From NCBI RefSeq assembly GCF_001642085.1, contig NZ_CP014699.1, positions 124,001-188,000 on the forward strand: 64,000 nucleotides of DNA, given 5' to 3'. The DNA is from Streptococcus pantholopis. GTDB taxonomy: Bacteria > Bacillota > Bacilli > Lactobacillales > Streptococcaceae. Positions 25,560 to 35,961 of this stretch are shown here, piece by piece (positions within the stretch are counted from its first letter, which is position 1; every line of letters begins with the position of its first letter). The notes below the pieces were generated by a model, which saw nothing but the letters and a program-made list of their open reading frames with translations, was not told where the DNA came from and made no database searches. The translations under genes were made by a program, and so were the position numbers.

Positions 25560-26927
25560 GTGGCGGGTAGTATATATAGTGGGTTAATCATCCTAGTCGA
25601 CTGGCTGATCAAATTATTTGTATTCAGTAAAATAAGCGGTCTGAAAATAGGATTAAAAAAGATTTTGATTATTCTGACCGGTATCCTTGTTTTGACTTGG
25701 ATTTCACAAGGACTGGGGCCATTCATTGAATCATTTTATCTTGTCCTTATACTTATCTTTATTTTACGGCCCAGATGGAAACCTTCTCAGTATCTCTTTT
25801 ATGGCTTAGTCCCGATTGTGTTGGTGGATTTATTTCAGCGAATAACAGGGATTTTTATGGTAAAACACTTGTTCGTTTTCAATGCGAACACCTCTAGCGA
25901 TGATTTTATCTTTAGCTTATTCTCTCTTCTCGTATTTCTACCTGTTTACTTCCTATTTATTCGGATCATGCAGGTTGATTTTGAAAATATTGATATCATT
26001 TTTAAGGGCAAGATGTATCAGGTAACTGTTTATATCATTAATGCCTTCCTTCTGGTATACTGTGTGGCTATTAATCCTTTGATGGTTTGGAATAATCAAT
26101 CCCAATTCTCACTTGAAGTTCCCAATTATAAGTTCAGCATTGATGTGACTCGCTTTTACCTTTTATTCTTTATTGCAGCCATTATTTATGTTAATTTTAG
26201 GGTCAAGGATCAGCTGGACAAGGAATTGCGCCGTTCAAAAGAACGACAATTGAAATCTCTGTCAGAATATAGTCAACATGTAGAATCGCTTTATCGGGAA
26301 ATCCGTAGCTTTAGACACGATTATACTAATATTTTAGTTAGTCTTTCTCAGTCTATAAATAATGGTGATCTGCCCATGATTAAGCAAATTTATGAATCTA
26401 TTTTAGAGGATTCGGATAAAAAGTTTTATGATGCCAAATACGATATGGCTAATTTGGCGAATATCAAGGATGAAGCATTAAAAAGTATTTTATTTGCAAA
26501 ACTGAGTCAGGCTCAGCATGCTGGCATTGATGTGACAGTTGAGATTATTGAGCCGATTGGAGTACCTAATATGGAATTACTGGATATCATTACTATCCTT
26601 TCAATTCTATTAGATAATGCTATTGAAGCTTCTTTAAAAGCAGAGGAACCAAGTTTTTTGTTTGCTTACTTTAAAGAGGCAGATCAGACTATTCTGATTA
26701 TTGATAATGCAACAAAATTGGATAAAACTGATACTAAATCAATATTTAATTACGGCGAATCCAGTAAAGGTGAAGAAAGAGGAATTGGTTTAGCTAATGT
26801 TAGGGAGATTCTAGGGAAATATCCTGATGCTAGCTTAATGACCACTAGTTCCAATTACCGATTTAGACAAGAATTGCATATTCTCGAAAAGACGGCGTAC
26901 ATGCCAAGTTTGGATAAAGACAGCTGA
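25560..26927 (+). CDS. HPK10 (AgrC/BlpH-type) sensor histidine kinase
   Basis: The 455-aa protein starts with GTG and has about six N-terminal membrane helices (to about residue 215). A cytoplasmic part follows with the HPK10 H-box FRHDYTNIL, then LLDNAIEAS, LIIDNA and GIGLANVREIL of a GHKL ATPase. Such kinases sense extracellular peptide signals. No cognate double-glycine pheromone was found nearby, so the signal may be one of the four short peptides, or come from elsewhere. It forms a pair with the regulator at 24822. Confidence 0.9.
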   Translation: MAGSIYSGLIILVDWLIKLFVFSKISGLKIGLKKILIILTGILVLTWISQGLGPFIESFYLVLILIFILRPRWKPSQYLFYGLVPIVLVDLFQRITGIFMVKHLFVFNANTSSDDFIFSLFSLLVFLPVYFLFIRIMQVDFENIDIIFKGKMYQVTVYIINAFLLVYCVAINPLMVWNNQSQFSLEVPNYKFSIDVTRFYLLFFIAAIIYVNFRVKDQLDKELRRSKERQLKSLSEYSQHVESLYREIRSFRHDYTNILVSLSQSINNGDLPMIKQIYESILEDSDKKFYDAKYDMANLANIKDEALKSILFAKLSQAQHAGIDVTVEIIEPIGVPNMELLDIITILSILLDNAIEASLKAEEPSFLFAYFKEADQTILIIDNATKLDKTDTKSIFNYGESSKGEERGIGLANVREILGKYPDASLMTTSSNYRFRQELHILEKTAYMPSLDKDS

Positions 26928-27469
26928 GAGCTTTAATCTTTATGCTGAATGTCGTCAAGTCTACCGTTGTCCAGAAATCACTGTCAATCGCAGAAGAAGG
27001 CCAATTAGAAGCTCTTGAGCTATTAGATTGCGGACCAGATTAGAAGTGATTTGAAAGAATTTTATCATTGAACTGCGACAGTGAGTGGACTGAATTTTAG
27101 CATGTTTTTTTAACTATGACAGGTTTTGCTTTTCCTGGAATTAAAGGAGCGGAAGCACCTTTTGGTGAGTTGGACGGTTTAAAAAATTATCATGGGTTTA
27201 CAAGAACTTTTTGCCTCGTTTTCATTATTAGAGTTGCCGATTTTAAAAAGAGGCCTTGTTTGCGGTCTAAGAACCTAAACCCAGTTCACTAAGAGTTGGT
27301 TTCTCAGGCACATTGTCGGAAAAATCTAAATACAGGATTAATTCGCCATGCTGGGATTTTTAATCCAAGAAAGTTTGTGATAAAATCGAATTACTTTTGT
27401 ATGAGTCTTTCTAAAATGATAGTTTTGACGCTTTTTCATTATAAATTATATGAAATTTTTTCTACACCC
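26928..27469. other. Decayed intergenic sequence
   Basis: About 540 bases without an intact gene. Two broken coding-like stretches are visible: one near 26942-27043 (ending EEGQLEALELLDCGPD) and one near 27121-27200 (GFAFPGIKGAEAPFGELDG), separated by stops and in different frames. They may be remnants of one or two lost genes. I do not recognise the families. Confidence 0.4.
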
Positions 27470-27526
27470 AAAAAGGCCCTATAACCTCTGCAGTAGATCC
27501 CACTGCAGAGGTTATAGGGCCTTTTT
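27470..27526. terminator. Strong bidirectional terminator
   Basis: A 25-bp perfect stem (27470-27494 with 27502-27526) around a 7-base loop begins with five A and ends with five T. It closes the decayed region on one side and the hydrolase gene on the other. Confidence 0.85.
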
Positions 27527-27596
27527 AGTTTAAGACGGCGTTTTGTCACTGTCTTTTTCGCCTTTGCTGCCTTTATAAAGCGGTTTTTCAGCAGCT

Positions 27597-28712
27597 TTAA
27601 TCAGCTGTCAGTAAGGCCAGTTGATCGACAGCTTTAATAAAAACTTCAGGTTTCTCAGCATGAATGTCGTGGCCGCTTTTGATATGGTTGATAAAGGTAT
27701 TCTGCCTCAGTAAGCTGTCAACGCGCTTAGCATCCTCATCGTCCATGGCACTGAGAAGGATACCGTTATCATCATAATAATCTTCCATGTTGGCAGGTTT
27801 TGCAGCATGCAGCAAAACAGAGGGGCACTGAATGTTTTTAAGCGTCTCTTCCTGATTATAGCCATTAAACCAGGAAAAATCATAAAAAGTAAGTCCGAAC
27901 TGCAGATCATACTCGCCTGTACCGTCCTGTAAGTTAGCAGTTAAAGTGTAGATTTCGTTGATTTTCAGTTCAGGAGGGTAATACCATATTTTAGGGATGG
28001 TCTGAGGATGTTTCTTCATATAGCGGAGAGCTGGATTTTTGACAAGCTTATCGAAGATTTCTTGGCTGCCAAACAGTTCTGCCATATAAGAATGCTCTAA
28101 TGAATAGCGTGTAAAGTTCACCTCTTTGCTTGCTAGAAAGTCAGCCATATCTTTGAAGCCCAGCCAGGCAAAAGTTGACTCTGCCCGGCCTTTTTCGGTT
28201 GAAAAGAAGGGGGCGTCTTCAATCAGCAGCCCTTTAACCGCATCCGGCTCATTAGCCGCTACCCAAGCGGCAATCAGACCGCCGGAAGAATGTCCGGAAA
28301 TCAGCACAGGCTCTTGAATAACAGTATCAATAAACCAAGCGATATCCTGGCCGATAGCTACTGCCGAGTATTTTGCCGGATCTTTGCTGGAGCCGCCGTG
28401 TCCGTAGTAGTCAACTGCATAGATATGATAGCGCTGCGAGAGTTCTCCCAGTACTTTGGCATAATCTTCCCAGGACACCTGCTGACCGTGCAGTAAAACC
28501 AAGGGCTCCCCTTTATCAGGACCTTCCCCGTAGTTGAGGATGGAACCATCCGGCAAATGGGCTTGCTTTTCCTTAAACTGAGCTTCCTTAATCCGTTTGG
28601 TTGTCTTTTGCTCATAGGTCATGTTGCGGTAGGCGTAAAAAGCTAACCCTATTCCGGCAGTGATTAAAAAACAACTAATGATGATAAGCATTCTTTTCCT
28701 TTTCTTTTTCAT
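27597..28712 (-). CDS. Membrane-anchored alpha/beta hydrolase
   Basis: The 371-aa protein has an N-terminal membrane anchor (LIIISCFLITAGIGLAFYAY) and an alpha/beta hydrolase fold. The nucleophile elbow is GHSSGG, the oxyanion turn LLHGQQVSW, and the catalytic His lies in SGHDIHAEKP. The substrate cannot be read from the sequence. It lies directly downstream of the HTH-AbrB gene at 28764 on the same strand, separated by 51 bases, so that regulator may control it. Confidence 0.8.
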   Translation of the reverse strand: MKKKRKRMLIIISCFLITAGIGLAFYAYRNMTYEQKTTKRIKEAQFKEKQAHLPDGSILNYGEGPDKGEPLVLLHGQQVSWEDYAKVLGELSQRYHIYAVDYYGHGGSSKDPAKYSAVAIGQDIAWFIDTVIQEPVLISGHSSGGLIAAWVAANEPDAVKGLLIEDAPFFSTEKGRAESTFAWLGFKDMADFLASKEVNFTRYSLEHSYMAELFGSQEIFDKLVKNPALRYMKKHPQTIPKIWYYPPELKINEIYTLTANLQDGTGEYDLQFGLTFYDFSWFNGYNQEETLKNIQCPSVLLHAAKPANMEDYYDDNGILLSAMDDEDAKRVDSLLRQNTFINHIKSGHDIHAEKPEVFIKAVDQLALLTAD

Positions 28713-28763
28713 TTTTTGCTCCCTTTTAGGCTGAACCTGCCTTGGCAGCTCAACTGTTCTATT

Positions 28764-29183
28764 TTATTTATTGTTTTTAGCTTTGAGGGACTGATAGCCT
28801 TCTAAAAAGAAATCAACATTGACTAAGGCTAAACCTCTGTCAGTATCGCCAATTAGGAGTAAATCGTCGCCTGGCTTAATGGCAAACTGTTTTCTGGCTC
28901 TTGCCGGCAAAGAGACAGAACCATCCTTCTGGACGGTCACGCTGCCAAAAATATACTTCCCCTTTTGCTGAGGCAGAGCTAAAAGCGCAGGATCCAAATG
29001 CAACAAATCTTCCATACTGACATCGAAGCATTCTGCCAATTTGGCGCAGGAGAGGACATCAGGCAGGCTGCTTCCTGCTTCCCATTTGGCCACTGTCTGT
29101 CTTGAAACACCGATTTTTTCTGCCAGACGCTCCTGGGACAGGTTTTGTTTTTTTCGCAGCAGTTTTATATTTTTGTCAATCAT
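28764..29183 (-). CDS. Regulator with HTH_3 and SpoVT/AbrB-like domains
   Basis: The 139-aa protein joins an N-terminal XRE/Cro helix-turn-helix (LSQERLAEKIGVSRQTVAKWE) to a C-terminal swapped-hairpin AbrB domain (about 78-125; VTVQKDGSVSLPARARKQFAIKPGDDLLLIGD). Both parts can bind DNA. The combination occurs in Firmicutes next to membrane proteins. It is probably autoregulatory and may act on the hydrolase gene behind it. Confidence 0.85.
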   Translation of the reverse strand: MIDKNIKLLRKKQNLSQERLAEKIGVSRQTVAKWEAGSSLPDVLSCAKLAECFDVSMEDLLHLDPALLALPQQKGKYIFGSVTVQKDGSVSLPARARKQFAIKPGDDLLLIGDTDRGLALVNVDFFLEGYQSLKAKNNK

Positions 29184-29311
29184 AGGCTACCTCTTTCTTG
29201 ATAGCATTAGTATAGCAGAAAAACAGAAGCTTACAAGCAACAGGCTTTGCCATATTGCTTCTTTTTTGTTAAAAAAGGGAGCAGGCCATGCCAAAACCGT
29301 TTGAATTTCAC

Positions 29312-29340
29312 TTGCATTTAGACTAAAATTCCTGTATAAT
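29312..29340 (+). promoter_or_regulatory. rpsF operon promoter
   Basis: TTGCAT (29312-29317) and TATAAT (29335-29340), 17 bases apart, lie about 75 bases before the rpsF start. Confidence 0.75.
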
Positions 29341-29348
29341 AATGTTTC

Positions 29349-29393
29349 GTGAGTATCCCTCACTTACTCGCGGGAGAACCGCGGGTCACTAGT
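29349..29393 (+). promoter_or_regulatory. Structured rpsF leader, possible S6:S18 binding RNA
   Basis: The leader folds into GTGAG/CTCAC (29350-29364) and CGCGG/CCGCG (29370-29384) hairpins with an outer ACTAGTC arm. A leader RNA that binds the S6:S18 complex and controls rpsF is known from many bacteria, and the position is right. I cannot confirm the motif without a covariance model. Confidence 0.45.
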
Positions 29394-29413
29394 CCAAAAG
29401 GAGGAACAAATCA

Positions 29414-29704
29414 ATGGCTAAATACGAAATTCTTTATATTATTCGTCCAAACATTGAAGAAGAAGCTAAAAATGCTTTGGTAGCGCGTTTTGATACCATC
29501 TTAACAGACAACGGCGCTGTTGTTGCTGAATCAAAAGATTGGGAAAAACGCCGTCTGGCATATGAAATCCAAGATTTTCATGAAGGGCTTTACCATATCG
29601 TTAATCTTGAAGCGAATGACGCTGCTGCTCTTAATGAGTTTGACCGTCTGGCTAAAATTAATGATGACATTCTTCGCCATATGGTCGTTAAATTAGACGC
29701 TTAA
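29414..29704 (+). CDS. rpsF: 30S ribosomal protein S6
   Basis: The 96-aa protein reads [19 protein letters not shown] through [18 protein letters not shown], standard S6. S6 binds S18 in the platform of the 30S subunit. It heads the conserved rpsF-ssb-rpsR operon with an AAAGGAGG SD. Confidence 0.97.
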   Translation: MAKYEILYIIRPNIEEEAKNALVARFDTILTDNGAVVAESKDWEKRRLAYEIQDFHEGLYHIVNLEANDAAALNEFDRLAKINDDILRHMVVKLDA

Positions 29705-29718
29705 GAAGAAGGTAACTT

Positions 29719-30222
29719 ATGATTAATAATGTCGTACTTGTGGGACGCATGACCCGTGACGCAGAATTACGCTACACCCCAAGCAATCAGGCTGTGGCAA
29801 CTTTTACTTTGGCAGTCAATCGCAATTTTAAAAATCAGGCCGGAGAGCGTGAAGCTGATTTCATTAACATTGTCATTTGGCGGCAGGCCGCAGAAAATTT
29901 AGCTAATTGGGCTAAAAAGGGGACTTTGCTTGGAATTACAGGCCGAATTCAGACCCGTAATTATGAAAATCAACAGGGTCAGCGTGTTTATGTGACGGAA
30001 GTTGTTGCTGATAACTTTCAAATATTAGAAAGCCGTGCTGCGCGCGAAGGCGCTAATACAGGTAATTATCAGTCTTCAGGCGGGAACCAGTCTTTTGGCG
30101 GTTCACCACAAGGCAGCGCTCAGCAGCCTTCACAGAATCAAACCCCAAATTTTGGCAGAGATGAGAGTCCTTTCGGAAATTCAAACCCCTTGGATATCTC
30201 TGATGATGACCTGCCATTCTAG
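29719..30222 (+). CDS. ssb: Single-stranded DNA-binding protein
   Basis: The 167-aa protein has the OB fold ([46 protein letters not shown]), a Gly/Gln/Ser-rich linker and the acidic C-terminal tip DISDDDLPF used to recruit replication and repair proteins. It lies 14 bases after rpsF. Confidence 0.97.
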   Translation: MINNVVLVGRMTRDAELRYTPSNQAVATFTLAVNRNFKNQAGEREADFINIVIWRQAAENLANWAKKGTLLGITGRIQTRNYENQQGQRVYVTEVVADNFQILESRAAREGANTGNYQSSGGNQSFGGSPQGSAQQPSQNQTPNFGRDESPFGNSNPLDISDDDLPF

Positions 30223-30324
30223 AGAAAAGCAGATAAGCGGTATTACTGTATTACTGCCTGAGAGCACCTGACTGCTTTAGTGCCTCTGGTTTTCTGTTTA
30301 TTCTCTAACCTTAATATCAAAATA

Positions 30325-30497
30325 AATAGGCCCCAAGCGCTGTGTAAAAAAAAAAAGCTGCAGTCGAAGGAAGCGCAGGCTGACCTAGAAATGTGGCTAA
30401 TCTATGAGTATAGACTTTCCCTGAGTTTTTAGTGGCTCATTGGTCAGTCTCCTATTTTTACCTTGCGTTTTAAACGGGCTTTGTATCTTAGTAAAGG
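30325..30497 (+). repeat. Intergenic repeat unit inside the rpsF operon
   Basis: The unit sits between ssb and rpsR, so it is part of the operon mRNA. It carries CTGACC (30380-30385) pairing with GGTCAG (30442-30447) and ends AACGGGCTTTGTATCTT immediately before the rpsR SD. It is the most diverged hairpin unit in the window. Confidence 0.7.
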
Positions 30498-30506
30498 AGA
30501 AATGAT

Positions 30507-30746
30507 ATGGCTCAACAACGCCGCGGCGGTTTTAAACGCCGTAAAAAAGTTGATTACATCGCAGCTAACAAAATTGAATACGTTGATTATAAAGATACTG
30601 AATTACTCAGCCGCTTTGTTTCAGAGCGCGGTAAAATTCTTCCGCGCCGGGTAACAGGCACATCAGCTAAGAATCAGCGTAAAGTCACTACAGCTATCAA
30701 ACGTGCACGTGTTATGGCTTTGATGCCTTTTGTCAATGAAGACTAA
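30507..30746 (+). CDS. rpsR: 30S ribosomal protein S18
   Basis: The 79-aa protein ([20 protein letters not shown], then [21 protein letters not shown]) is standard S18, partner of S6. A repeat unit separates it from ssb, with its own SD AAAGGAG before the ATG. Confidence 0.97.
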   Translation: MAQQRRGGFKRRKKVDYIAANKIEYVDYKDTELLSRFVSERGKILPRRVTGTSAKNQRKVTTAIKRARVMALMPFVNED

Positions 30747-30767
30747 ACCTCTTATTTGATAGTAACT

Positions 30768-30807
30768 AAACAGCTTATAAGCTATCTGCTTATAAGCTGT
30801 TTTTTTA
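30768..30807 (+). terminator. Terminator of the rpsF operon
   Basis: A perfect 15-bp stem (AAACAGCTTATAAGC with its complement, 30768-30802) is followed by a T run. Confidence 0.85.
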
Positions 30808-30816
30808 TAAAAAAAG

Positions 30817-30864
30817 AGTGAGATTAAAATCAGATTTCGGCGGTATCCTGATTTTAATCTCACT
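30817..30864. terminator. Second hairpin, probable terminator for the minus strand
   Basis: A 17-bp perfect stem (30817-30833 with 30848-30864) is preceded by an A run. On the minus strand this gives a hairpin followed by U residues, suiting the DUF1129 gene. Confidence 0.7.
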
Positions 30865-30955
30865 TATCATAATTGACCGCCCCCCAGTTTGCAGCAGGAA
30901 TGTAAAATTTTCGCTGAAAAGCGCTTCTCTGTTCCCAGCCTCTCTTTTTTGAGAG

Positions 30956-31639
30956 TTAAGGCCGTTCTTGCTGGGCGGTTAAGGCGTTTAAAATATTATA
31001 TTTTCGTTTAAGATAGAAGCGTACAGCAAGTGATACGCCTCCAAGAACAACTAAAGCATACCAAGGGAGCTGTGGGTTGAGACTGGCCGGCAGGAGGGCG
31101 GTGGCAGAATAAATAAGCACAAAGGCCAGCATAGCAGCGCCCAAGATAAAGAAGGTTTTGAGCCGTCCCGGGCGCTGGCTCTTTTCTTTGCCCATATGCC
31201 GGTAAAGAAAGTGGTAGGTGGCGTACATAACAGCGCCGGCTCCGAATCCCAGTGTTATCAGTGAAAAGAGGCCTGTAGCTGCCGTATTGCTGTTGAAGAG
31301 CATAAGGATACCATTAAGCAGTGCCACGATTCCCAGAAAAAGCAGGGATGTATCTAGCCACATCAGCCATGGATTGGTATTTTTTTCTTGCTGGTCTGCT
31401 GCAGTGCTGCCGGAGCTCCTTTTTTCAGGGGAAAAGGCAGAAGCCCAGACTGTCGGCGAACCGAGGAAAGAGCGAGCCGGGATACCATTTTTCTGATTTT
31501 CCAGTATTTCCGGCAGAACTTCTTTAAGAATGGCTTGGGTTTCAGTTTCTGTTTTGCCATCTTCCGTAAGCTGGCGCATAGCAATGCGGATAAATTCTTG
31601 GTTTTTTCTGGTCAATTGTGATAGTATTTCTTGATCCAT
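30956..31639 (-). CDS. DUF1129 family membrane protein
   Basis: The 227-aa protein has a helical N-terminal region (LTRKNQEFIRIAMRQLTEDGKTE) and four to five membrane helices (about 92-215). This is the DUF1129 pattern of lactobacilli and streptococci; the function is unknown. Upstream of its SD on the minus strand stands CTGTATCTTAATTTAAGGAG, a decayed copy of the repeat boundary seen before other genes. Confidence 0.75.
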   Translation of the reverse strand: MDQEILSQLTRKNQEFIRIAMRQLTEDGKTETETQAILKEVLPEILENQKNGIPARSFLGSPTVWASAFSPEKRSSGSTAADQQEKNTNPWLMWLDTSLLFLGIVALLNGILMLFNSNTAATGLFSLITLGFGAGAVMYATYHFLYRHMGKEKSQRPGRLKTFFILGAAMLAFVLIYSATALLPASLNPQLPWYALVVLGGVSLAVRFYLKRKYNILNALTAQQERP

Positions 31640-31738
31640 GATTTCTCCTTAAATTAAGATACAGAGCCGTGTTTAGTTCCATCAAGTTTAGTCCTGATTG
31701 GGACAGCTGCTTAATGCGAAGGCTTCAGTCAGTCTGAT

Positions 31739-32683
31739 TTAAAACCATTTTTTTCTGATGAAATAGACAACAACGATAGCGCTCATTATTGAAGCGATTA
31801 AAACGATATACCAAAATGCGTGTTCCAAACCGTTTAAAGGCAGCCAATTGTTTTTAAAGTTCATGCCGTAGGCGGAAAAGATAACTGTAGGAATATCCAG
31901 CGCCATTGTCATCAGAGCCAGCGTTTTCATAATGGTATTCTGGTTATTATTGATAATTGAAGCAGTGGTTTCAGTCATGGCATTTAAGACATTTTCATAA
32001 ATCCCTGCCATCTCAATCGCCTGCTGTGTTTCGATCAAAGTATCTTCCAGAAGGTCTTCGTCTTCGATATATTTTTTGAGGCTGCTGGTACTGCTGGAGA
32101 GTTTTTTGACGATACGCTCGTTAAATTTAAGCGAAGCCTTTAAATAGACAATAGATTTCTCCAGTTCCATCATATCAATCAGCTGTTCGTTCCGAGTCGC
32201 ACCTTCCAGCTGAGCCTCAATTTTATCGCTTTGCCTGTCAATCGTCCGCAGGGCTGCCAGATAGAGTTCGGCGTTGCGGTATAGGAGTTGAAAGACAAAA
32301 CGGGTCTTCATAAAAGTATAGAAGTTGCGCACCCGTCGGTTGTAAAAATGATCAAAGAGTGTCAGTTCTTCCAAACAGGTCGTAATAACAGCGTTTTTGG
32401 TTACAATGATACCTAAAGGAATCGTAACATAGTAGCTCTTATTATTGCGCTCTTCATAGGTTGGGACGTCAACAATAATAATGGTATAATTGTCTTCGAC
32501 AGAAATACGGGAGGTCTCTTCTACGTCAAGCGGAGCCCGTAAATCAGAGATGTCAATGTGGAACTGTTCAGCCAGCTGACTTGACTCTTCCTGGGAGGGG
32601 TTGACCAGATTAATCCAAGCACCCGGCTCGAAACTTTCAATTTCTTTGAATTCCAATGCTGTTGAAAGAAACATTTGCTTCAT
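31739..32683 (-). CDS. corA: CorA-like magnesium/divalent cation transporter
   Basis: The start is set at the ATG at 32683 behind GGAGGG; the frame extends to 32779 without an SD. The 314-aa protein has the long cytoplasmic alpha/beta funnel and two C-terminal membrane helices with the signature YGMNF between them, as in CorA/MIT channels. It imports Mg2+ or a related ion. It stands alone with the DUF1129 gene downstream. Confidence 0.88.
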   Translation of the reverse strand: MKQMFLSTALEFKEIESFEPGAWINLVNPSQEESSQLAEQFHIDISDLRAPLDVEETSRISVEDNYTIIIVDVPTYEERNNKSYYVTIPLGIIVTKNAVITTCLEELTLFDHFYNRRVRNFYTFMKTRFVFQLLYRNAELYLAALRTIDRQSDKIEAQLEGATRNEQLIDMMELEKSIVYLKASLKFNERIVKKLSSSTSSLKKYIEDEDLLEDTLIETQQAIEMAGIYENVLNAMTETTASIINNNQNTIMKTLALMTMALDIPTVIFSAYGMNFKNNWLPLNGLEHAFWYIVLIASIMSAIVVVYFIRKKWF

Positions 32684-32917
32684 GACAAGCCCTCCTTCGA
32701 AGTAAGATACCGTGCTGACAGCTTTAAACCAAGCAGAAAAGAAGGCCGTACAGGGAGGCAAAGCCTGCTGTTTTATCAAATAGTAACAGCAGCCAGCCCT
32801 GTACTGCTTGTTATCAACTGAAGCACACTGTTCTATTATACTATAATTGTTGAATTTTGGGGCAAGAGATTACGATAAATTTTTGATATAATAATACAGA
32901 CAGTTAGATAGGAGGGT

Positions 32918-35770
32918 ATGTTTTCAAAAAAGCATACAGAAATTATGCAGGATAAATTGGTAATACACGGGGCCAGAGCCCATAATTTAAAAAACATTGA
33001 TGTTGAAATACCGCGTGATAAACTGGTGGTTGTGACCGGTCTTTCCGGTTCAGGAAAATCAAGTTTGGCCTTTGATACCATTTATGCGGAAGGCCAGCGC
33101 CGCTATGTTGAAAGTCTGTCGGCCTATGCCCGGCAGTTCCTCGGGAATATGGAAAAACCGGATGTTGACTCAATTGACGGGCTTAGTCCGGCTATTTCTA
33201 TTGACCAGAAAACGACCAGTAAAAATCCTCGCTCGACAGTAGGAACAGCAACGGAGATTAATGATTATCTGCGTCTGCTCTATGCGCGTGTAGGGGTGCC
33301 TTACTGTATTAATGGTCATGGTGCAATTACTGCTTCATCTGTCGAACAGATTACAGACCAGATTCTGCAGCTGCCGGAACGGACTCGGATGCAGATATTA
33401 GCCCCTGTTGTCCGCCGAAAAAAAGGCCAGCATAAAACTGTTTTTGCCAGAATACAAAAGGATGGCTATGTTCGTGTTCGTGTTGACGGGGAAATCTTTG
33501 ATATTGCAGAAGTTCCCGACTTATCAAAAAGTAAACTCCATAATATAGAAATCGTCGTTGACCGACTGGTTAACAAAGAAGGTATACGAAGCCGCCTCTT
33601 CGATTCCATCGAGGCCGCCCTGCGTTTAGCCGACGGTTATGTTATCATTGATACGATGGACGGCAGTGAGCTGCTTTTTTCAGAGCATTACTCCTGCCCG
33701 GTCTGTGGTTTTACAGTACCGGAACTAGAACCCAGACTCTTCTCTTTCAACGCTCCTTTTGGTTCCTGCCCGACCTGTGATGGGCTGGGAAGCAGGCTAG
33801 AAGTGGACTTGGATTTAGTTGTCCCCGACAAAAGCAAAACGCTGCGTGAGGGAGCTCTGGCTCCCTGGAACCCCATTTCTTCTCAGTATTACCCGGCTAT
33901 GCTGGAGCAGGCTATGACTGCTTTTGGTATCGATATGGATACCCCTTTTGCTGATTTATCAGAGGATGATCAAAACATCATTCTTTATGGTTCTGGTGAG
34001 CGGGAGTTTCATTTCCATTATATCAATGATTTTGGCGGTGAGCGTGACCTTGATTTGCCTTTTGAAGGAGTCGTTCATAATATTGACCGGCGCTATCATG
34101 AAACAGCCAGTGATTTCACCCGCAATGTTATGCGCGGTTATATGAACGAGCTGCCTTGTGTGACTTGCGGCGGCTACCGTCTGAATGAACAGGCTCTTAG
34201 TGTCCGGGTCGGCGGTCAGAAAGGTCTGAATATTGGTGAAGTTTCTGACTTATCTATTGCTGATCATTTGGAATTGCTGAACCGTATTGAACTGTCGGAG
34301 ACTGAAAAAACCATTGCTGCTCCAATTGTTAAGGAAATCAAGGATCGCTTGACTTTTCTGCATAATGTCGGCCTGAACTACCTGACGCTTTCGCGTTCTG
34401 CTGGGACCCTCTCAGGCGGTGAAAGCCAGCGGATTCGTCTGGCCACTCAAATCGGCTCCAACTTATCCGGAGTTCTCTATATCCTTGACGAACCTTCAAT
34501 AGGCCTGCACCAGCGCGACAATGACCGCCTGCTTTCAAGCCTGAAAAAAATGCGGGACTTAGGCAATACCCTGATTGTGGTTGAACATGATGAAGACACC
34601 ATGATGCAGGCAGACTGGCTTATTGATGTTGGTCCGGGTGCGGGTGATTTTGGCGGTGAAATTGTAGCTTCAGGGACACCCAAGCAAGTTGCTAAAAGCA
34701 AGGCTTCCATTACCGGTCAGTACCTGTCAGGTAAACAGGCCATTGCCGTTCCTTCAGAGCGGCGTGCAGGCAATGGGCGTTTCCTTGAGATTAAAGGAGC
34801 GGCCGAAAACAATCTGCAAAATTTAGATGTCCGTTTTCCCCTGGGGAAATTTATCGCGGTGACCGGTGTATCCGGTTCAGGTAAATCTACCCTAGTTAAC
34901 GGGATTCTCAAAAAAGCTGTTGCCCAAAAATTGAACCGCAACTCGGCTAAACCTGGTAAATACCGGTCAATAACAGGGATTGAGCACTTAGAACGTCTGA
35001 TTGATATCGATCAAAGTCCTATTGGCCGGACTCCGCGTTCCAATCCTGCCACCTATACTGGAGTTTTTGACGATATTCGGGATTTATTTGCCAAAACAAA
35101 TGAAGCTAAAATCCGCGGCTACAAGAAGGGACGCTTTTCTTTCAATGTTAAGGGAGGCCGCTGCGAGGCCTGTTCCGGTGACGGAATCATCAAGATTGAG
35201 ATGCATTTTTTGCCGGATGTTTATGTTCCCTGCGAAGTCTGCCATGGGACCCGTTATAACAGCGAGACTTTGGAAGTTCACTACAAGGAAAAAAACATTG
35301 CCCAAATCCTCGATATGACCGTCAATGATGCTGTTGATTTCTTTGCTCCCATTCCTAAAATTGCCCGCAAACTGCAGACGATTAAGGATGTCGGACTGGG
35401 TTATGTCACATTGGGACAGCCTGCAACAACCCTTTCAGGAGGAGAAGCACAGCGTATGAAACTGGCCTCTGAACTCCATAAACGCTCAACGGGCAAGAGC
35501 CTCTATATCTTAGATGAACCGACAACAGGTCTCCACACGGACGATATTAAACGTCTCCTTAAGGTTCTTGAGCGTTTTGTGGACGACGGCAACACCGTTC
35601 TTGTCATTGAACACAATCTTGATGTGATTAAGACAGCTGACCACATTATAGATTTAGGTCCGGAAGGCGGTGTCGGAGGCGGAACTGTCGTTGCTACAGG
35701 CACTCCGGAAGAAGTCGCACAAATCACAGAAAGCTTTACAGGCCAGTATCTCCAAACAAAATTAAAATAA
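32918..35770 (+). CDS. uvrA: Excinuclease ABC subunit UvrA
   Basis: The 950-aa protein has two ABC ATPase modules (Walker [10 protein letters not shown] and GVSGSGKST; signatures LSGGESQRI and LSGGEAQRM) and three zinc-binding cysteine pairs (CPVC/CPTC, CVTC region, [12 protein letters not shown]). It detects bulky lesions with UvrB. The ATG at 32918 lies only one base after GGAGGG. The ATG at 32945 ([15 protein letters not shown]) matches the usual N-terminus but lies 28 bases from the SD, so the start is uncertain by nine codons. Confidence 0.96.
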   Translation: MFSKKHTEIMQDKLVIHGARAHNLKNIDVEIPRDKLVVVTGLSGSGKSSLAFDTIYAEGQRRYVESLSAYARQFLGNMEKPDVDSIDGLSPAISIDQKTTSKNPRSTVGTATEINDYLRLLYARVGVPYCINGHGAITASSVEQITDQILQLPERTRMQILAPVVRRKKGQHKTVFARIQKDGYVRVRVDGEIFDIAEVPDLSKSKLHNIEIVVDRLVNKEGIRSRLFDSIEAALRLADGYVIIDTMDGSELLFSEHYSCPVCGFTVPELEPRLFSFNAPFGSCPTCDGLGSRLEVDLDLVVPDKSKTLREGALAPWNPISSQYYPAMLEQAMTAFGIDMDTPFADLSEDDQNIILYGSGEREFHFHYINDFGGERDLDLPFEGVVHNIDRRYHETASDFTRNVMRGYMNELPCVTCGGYRLNEQALSVRVGGQKGLNIGEVSDLSIADHLELLNRIELSETEKTIAAPIVKEIKDRLTFLHNVGLNYLTLSRSAGTLSGGESQRIRLATQIGSNLSGVLYILDEPSIGLHQRDNDRLLSSLKKMRDLGNTLIVVEHDEDTMMQADWLIDVGPGAGDFGGEIVASGTPKQVAKSKASITGQYLSGKQAIAVPSERRAGNGRFLEIKGAAENNLQNLDVRFPLGKFIAVTGVSGSGKSTLVNGILKKAVAQKLNRNSAKPGKYRSITGIEHLERLIDIDQSPIGRTPRSNPATYTGVFDDIRDLFAKTNEAKIRGYKKGRFSFNVKGGRCEACSGDGIIKIEMHFLPDVYVPCEVCHGTRYNSETLEVHYKEKNIAQILDMTVNDAVDFFAPIPKIARKLQTIKDVGLGYVTLGQPATTLSGGEAQRMKLASELHKRSTGKSLYILDEPTTGLHTDDIKRLLKVLERFVDDGNTVLVIEHNLDVIKTADHIIDLGPEGGVGGGTVVATGTPEEVAQITESFTGQYLQTKLK

Positions 35771-35776
35771 GCGCAG

Positions 35777-35803
35777 ATCCGGCAGCTCAGCCGGATTTTT
35801 TTG
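35777..35803 (+). terminator. uvrA terminator
   Basis: ATCCGGC (35777-35783) pairs with GCCGGAT (35790-35796), followed by seven T. Confidence 0.85.
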
Positions 35804-35822
35804 CGTTTTTTACCTTTTTTTC

Positions 35823-35856
35823 TTGACAAATTGCTTGATATACTACCTATATCAAG
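35823..35856 (+). promoter_or_regulatory. Likely promoter and operator of the Nmad-like pair
   Basis: TTGACA at 35823-35828 is followed by CTTGATATA (35834-35842) and TATATCAAG (35848-35856), a perfect 9-bp inverted repeat around 5 bases that covers the expected -10 region. A repressor bound there would close the promoter. No matching regulator gene is adjacent. Confidence 0.5.
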
Positions 35857-35961
35857 GCTTGACTTTACAGCCAAGCCTTTCTAGCGGCAAAAACAGTAAG
35901 TACAAAGTATTTAGCTGTTATTTTAGAAGCCGTTGTGTAAGCGCATTCAAAAGGAGAAGCA

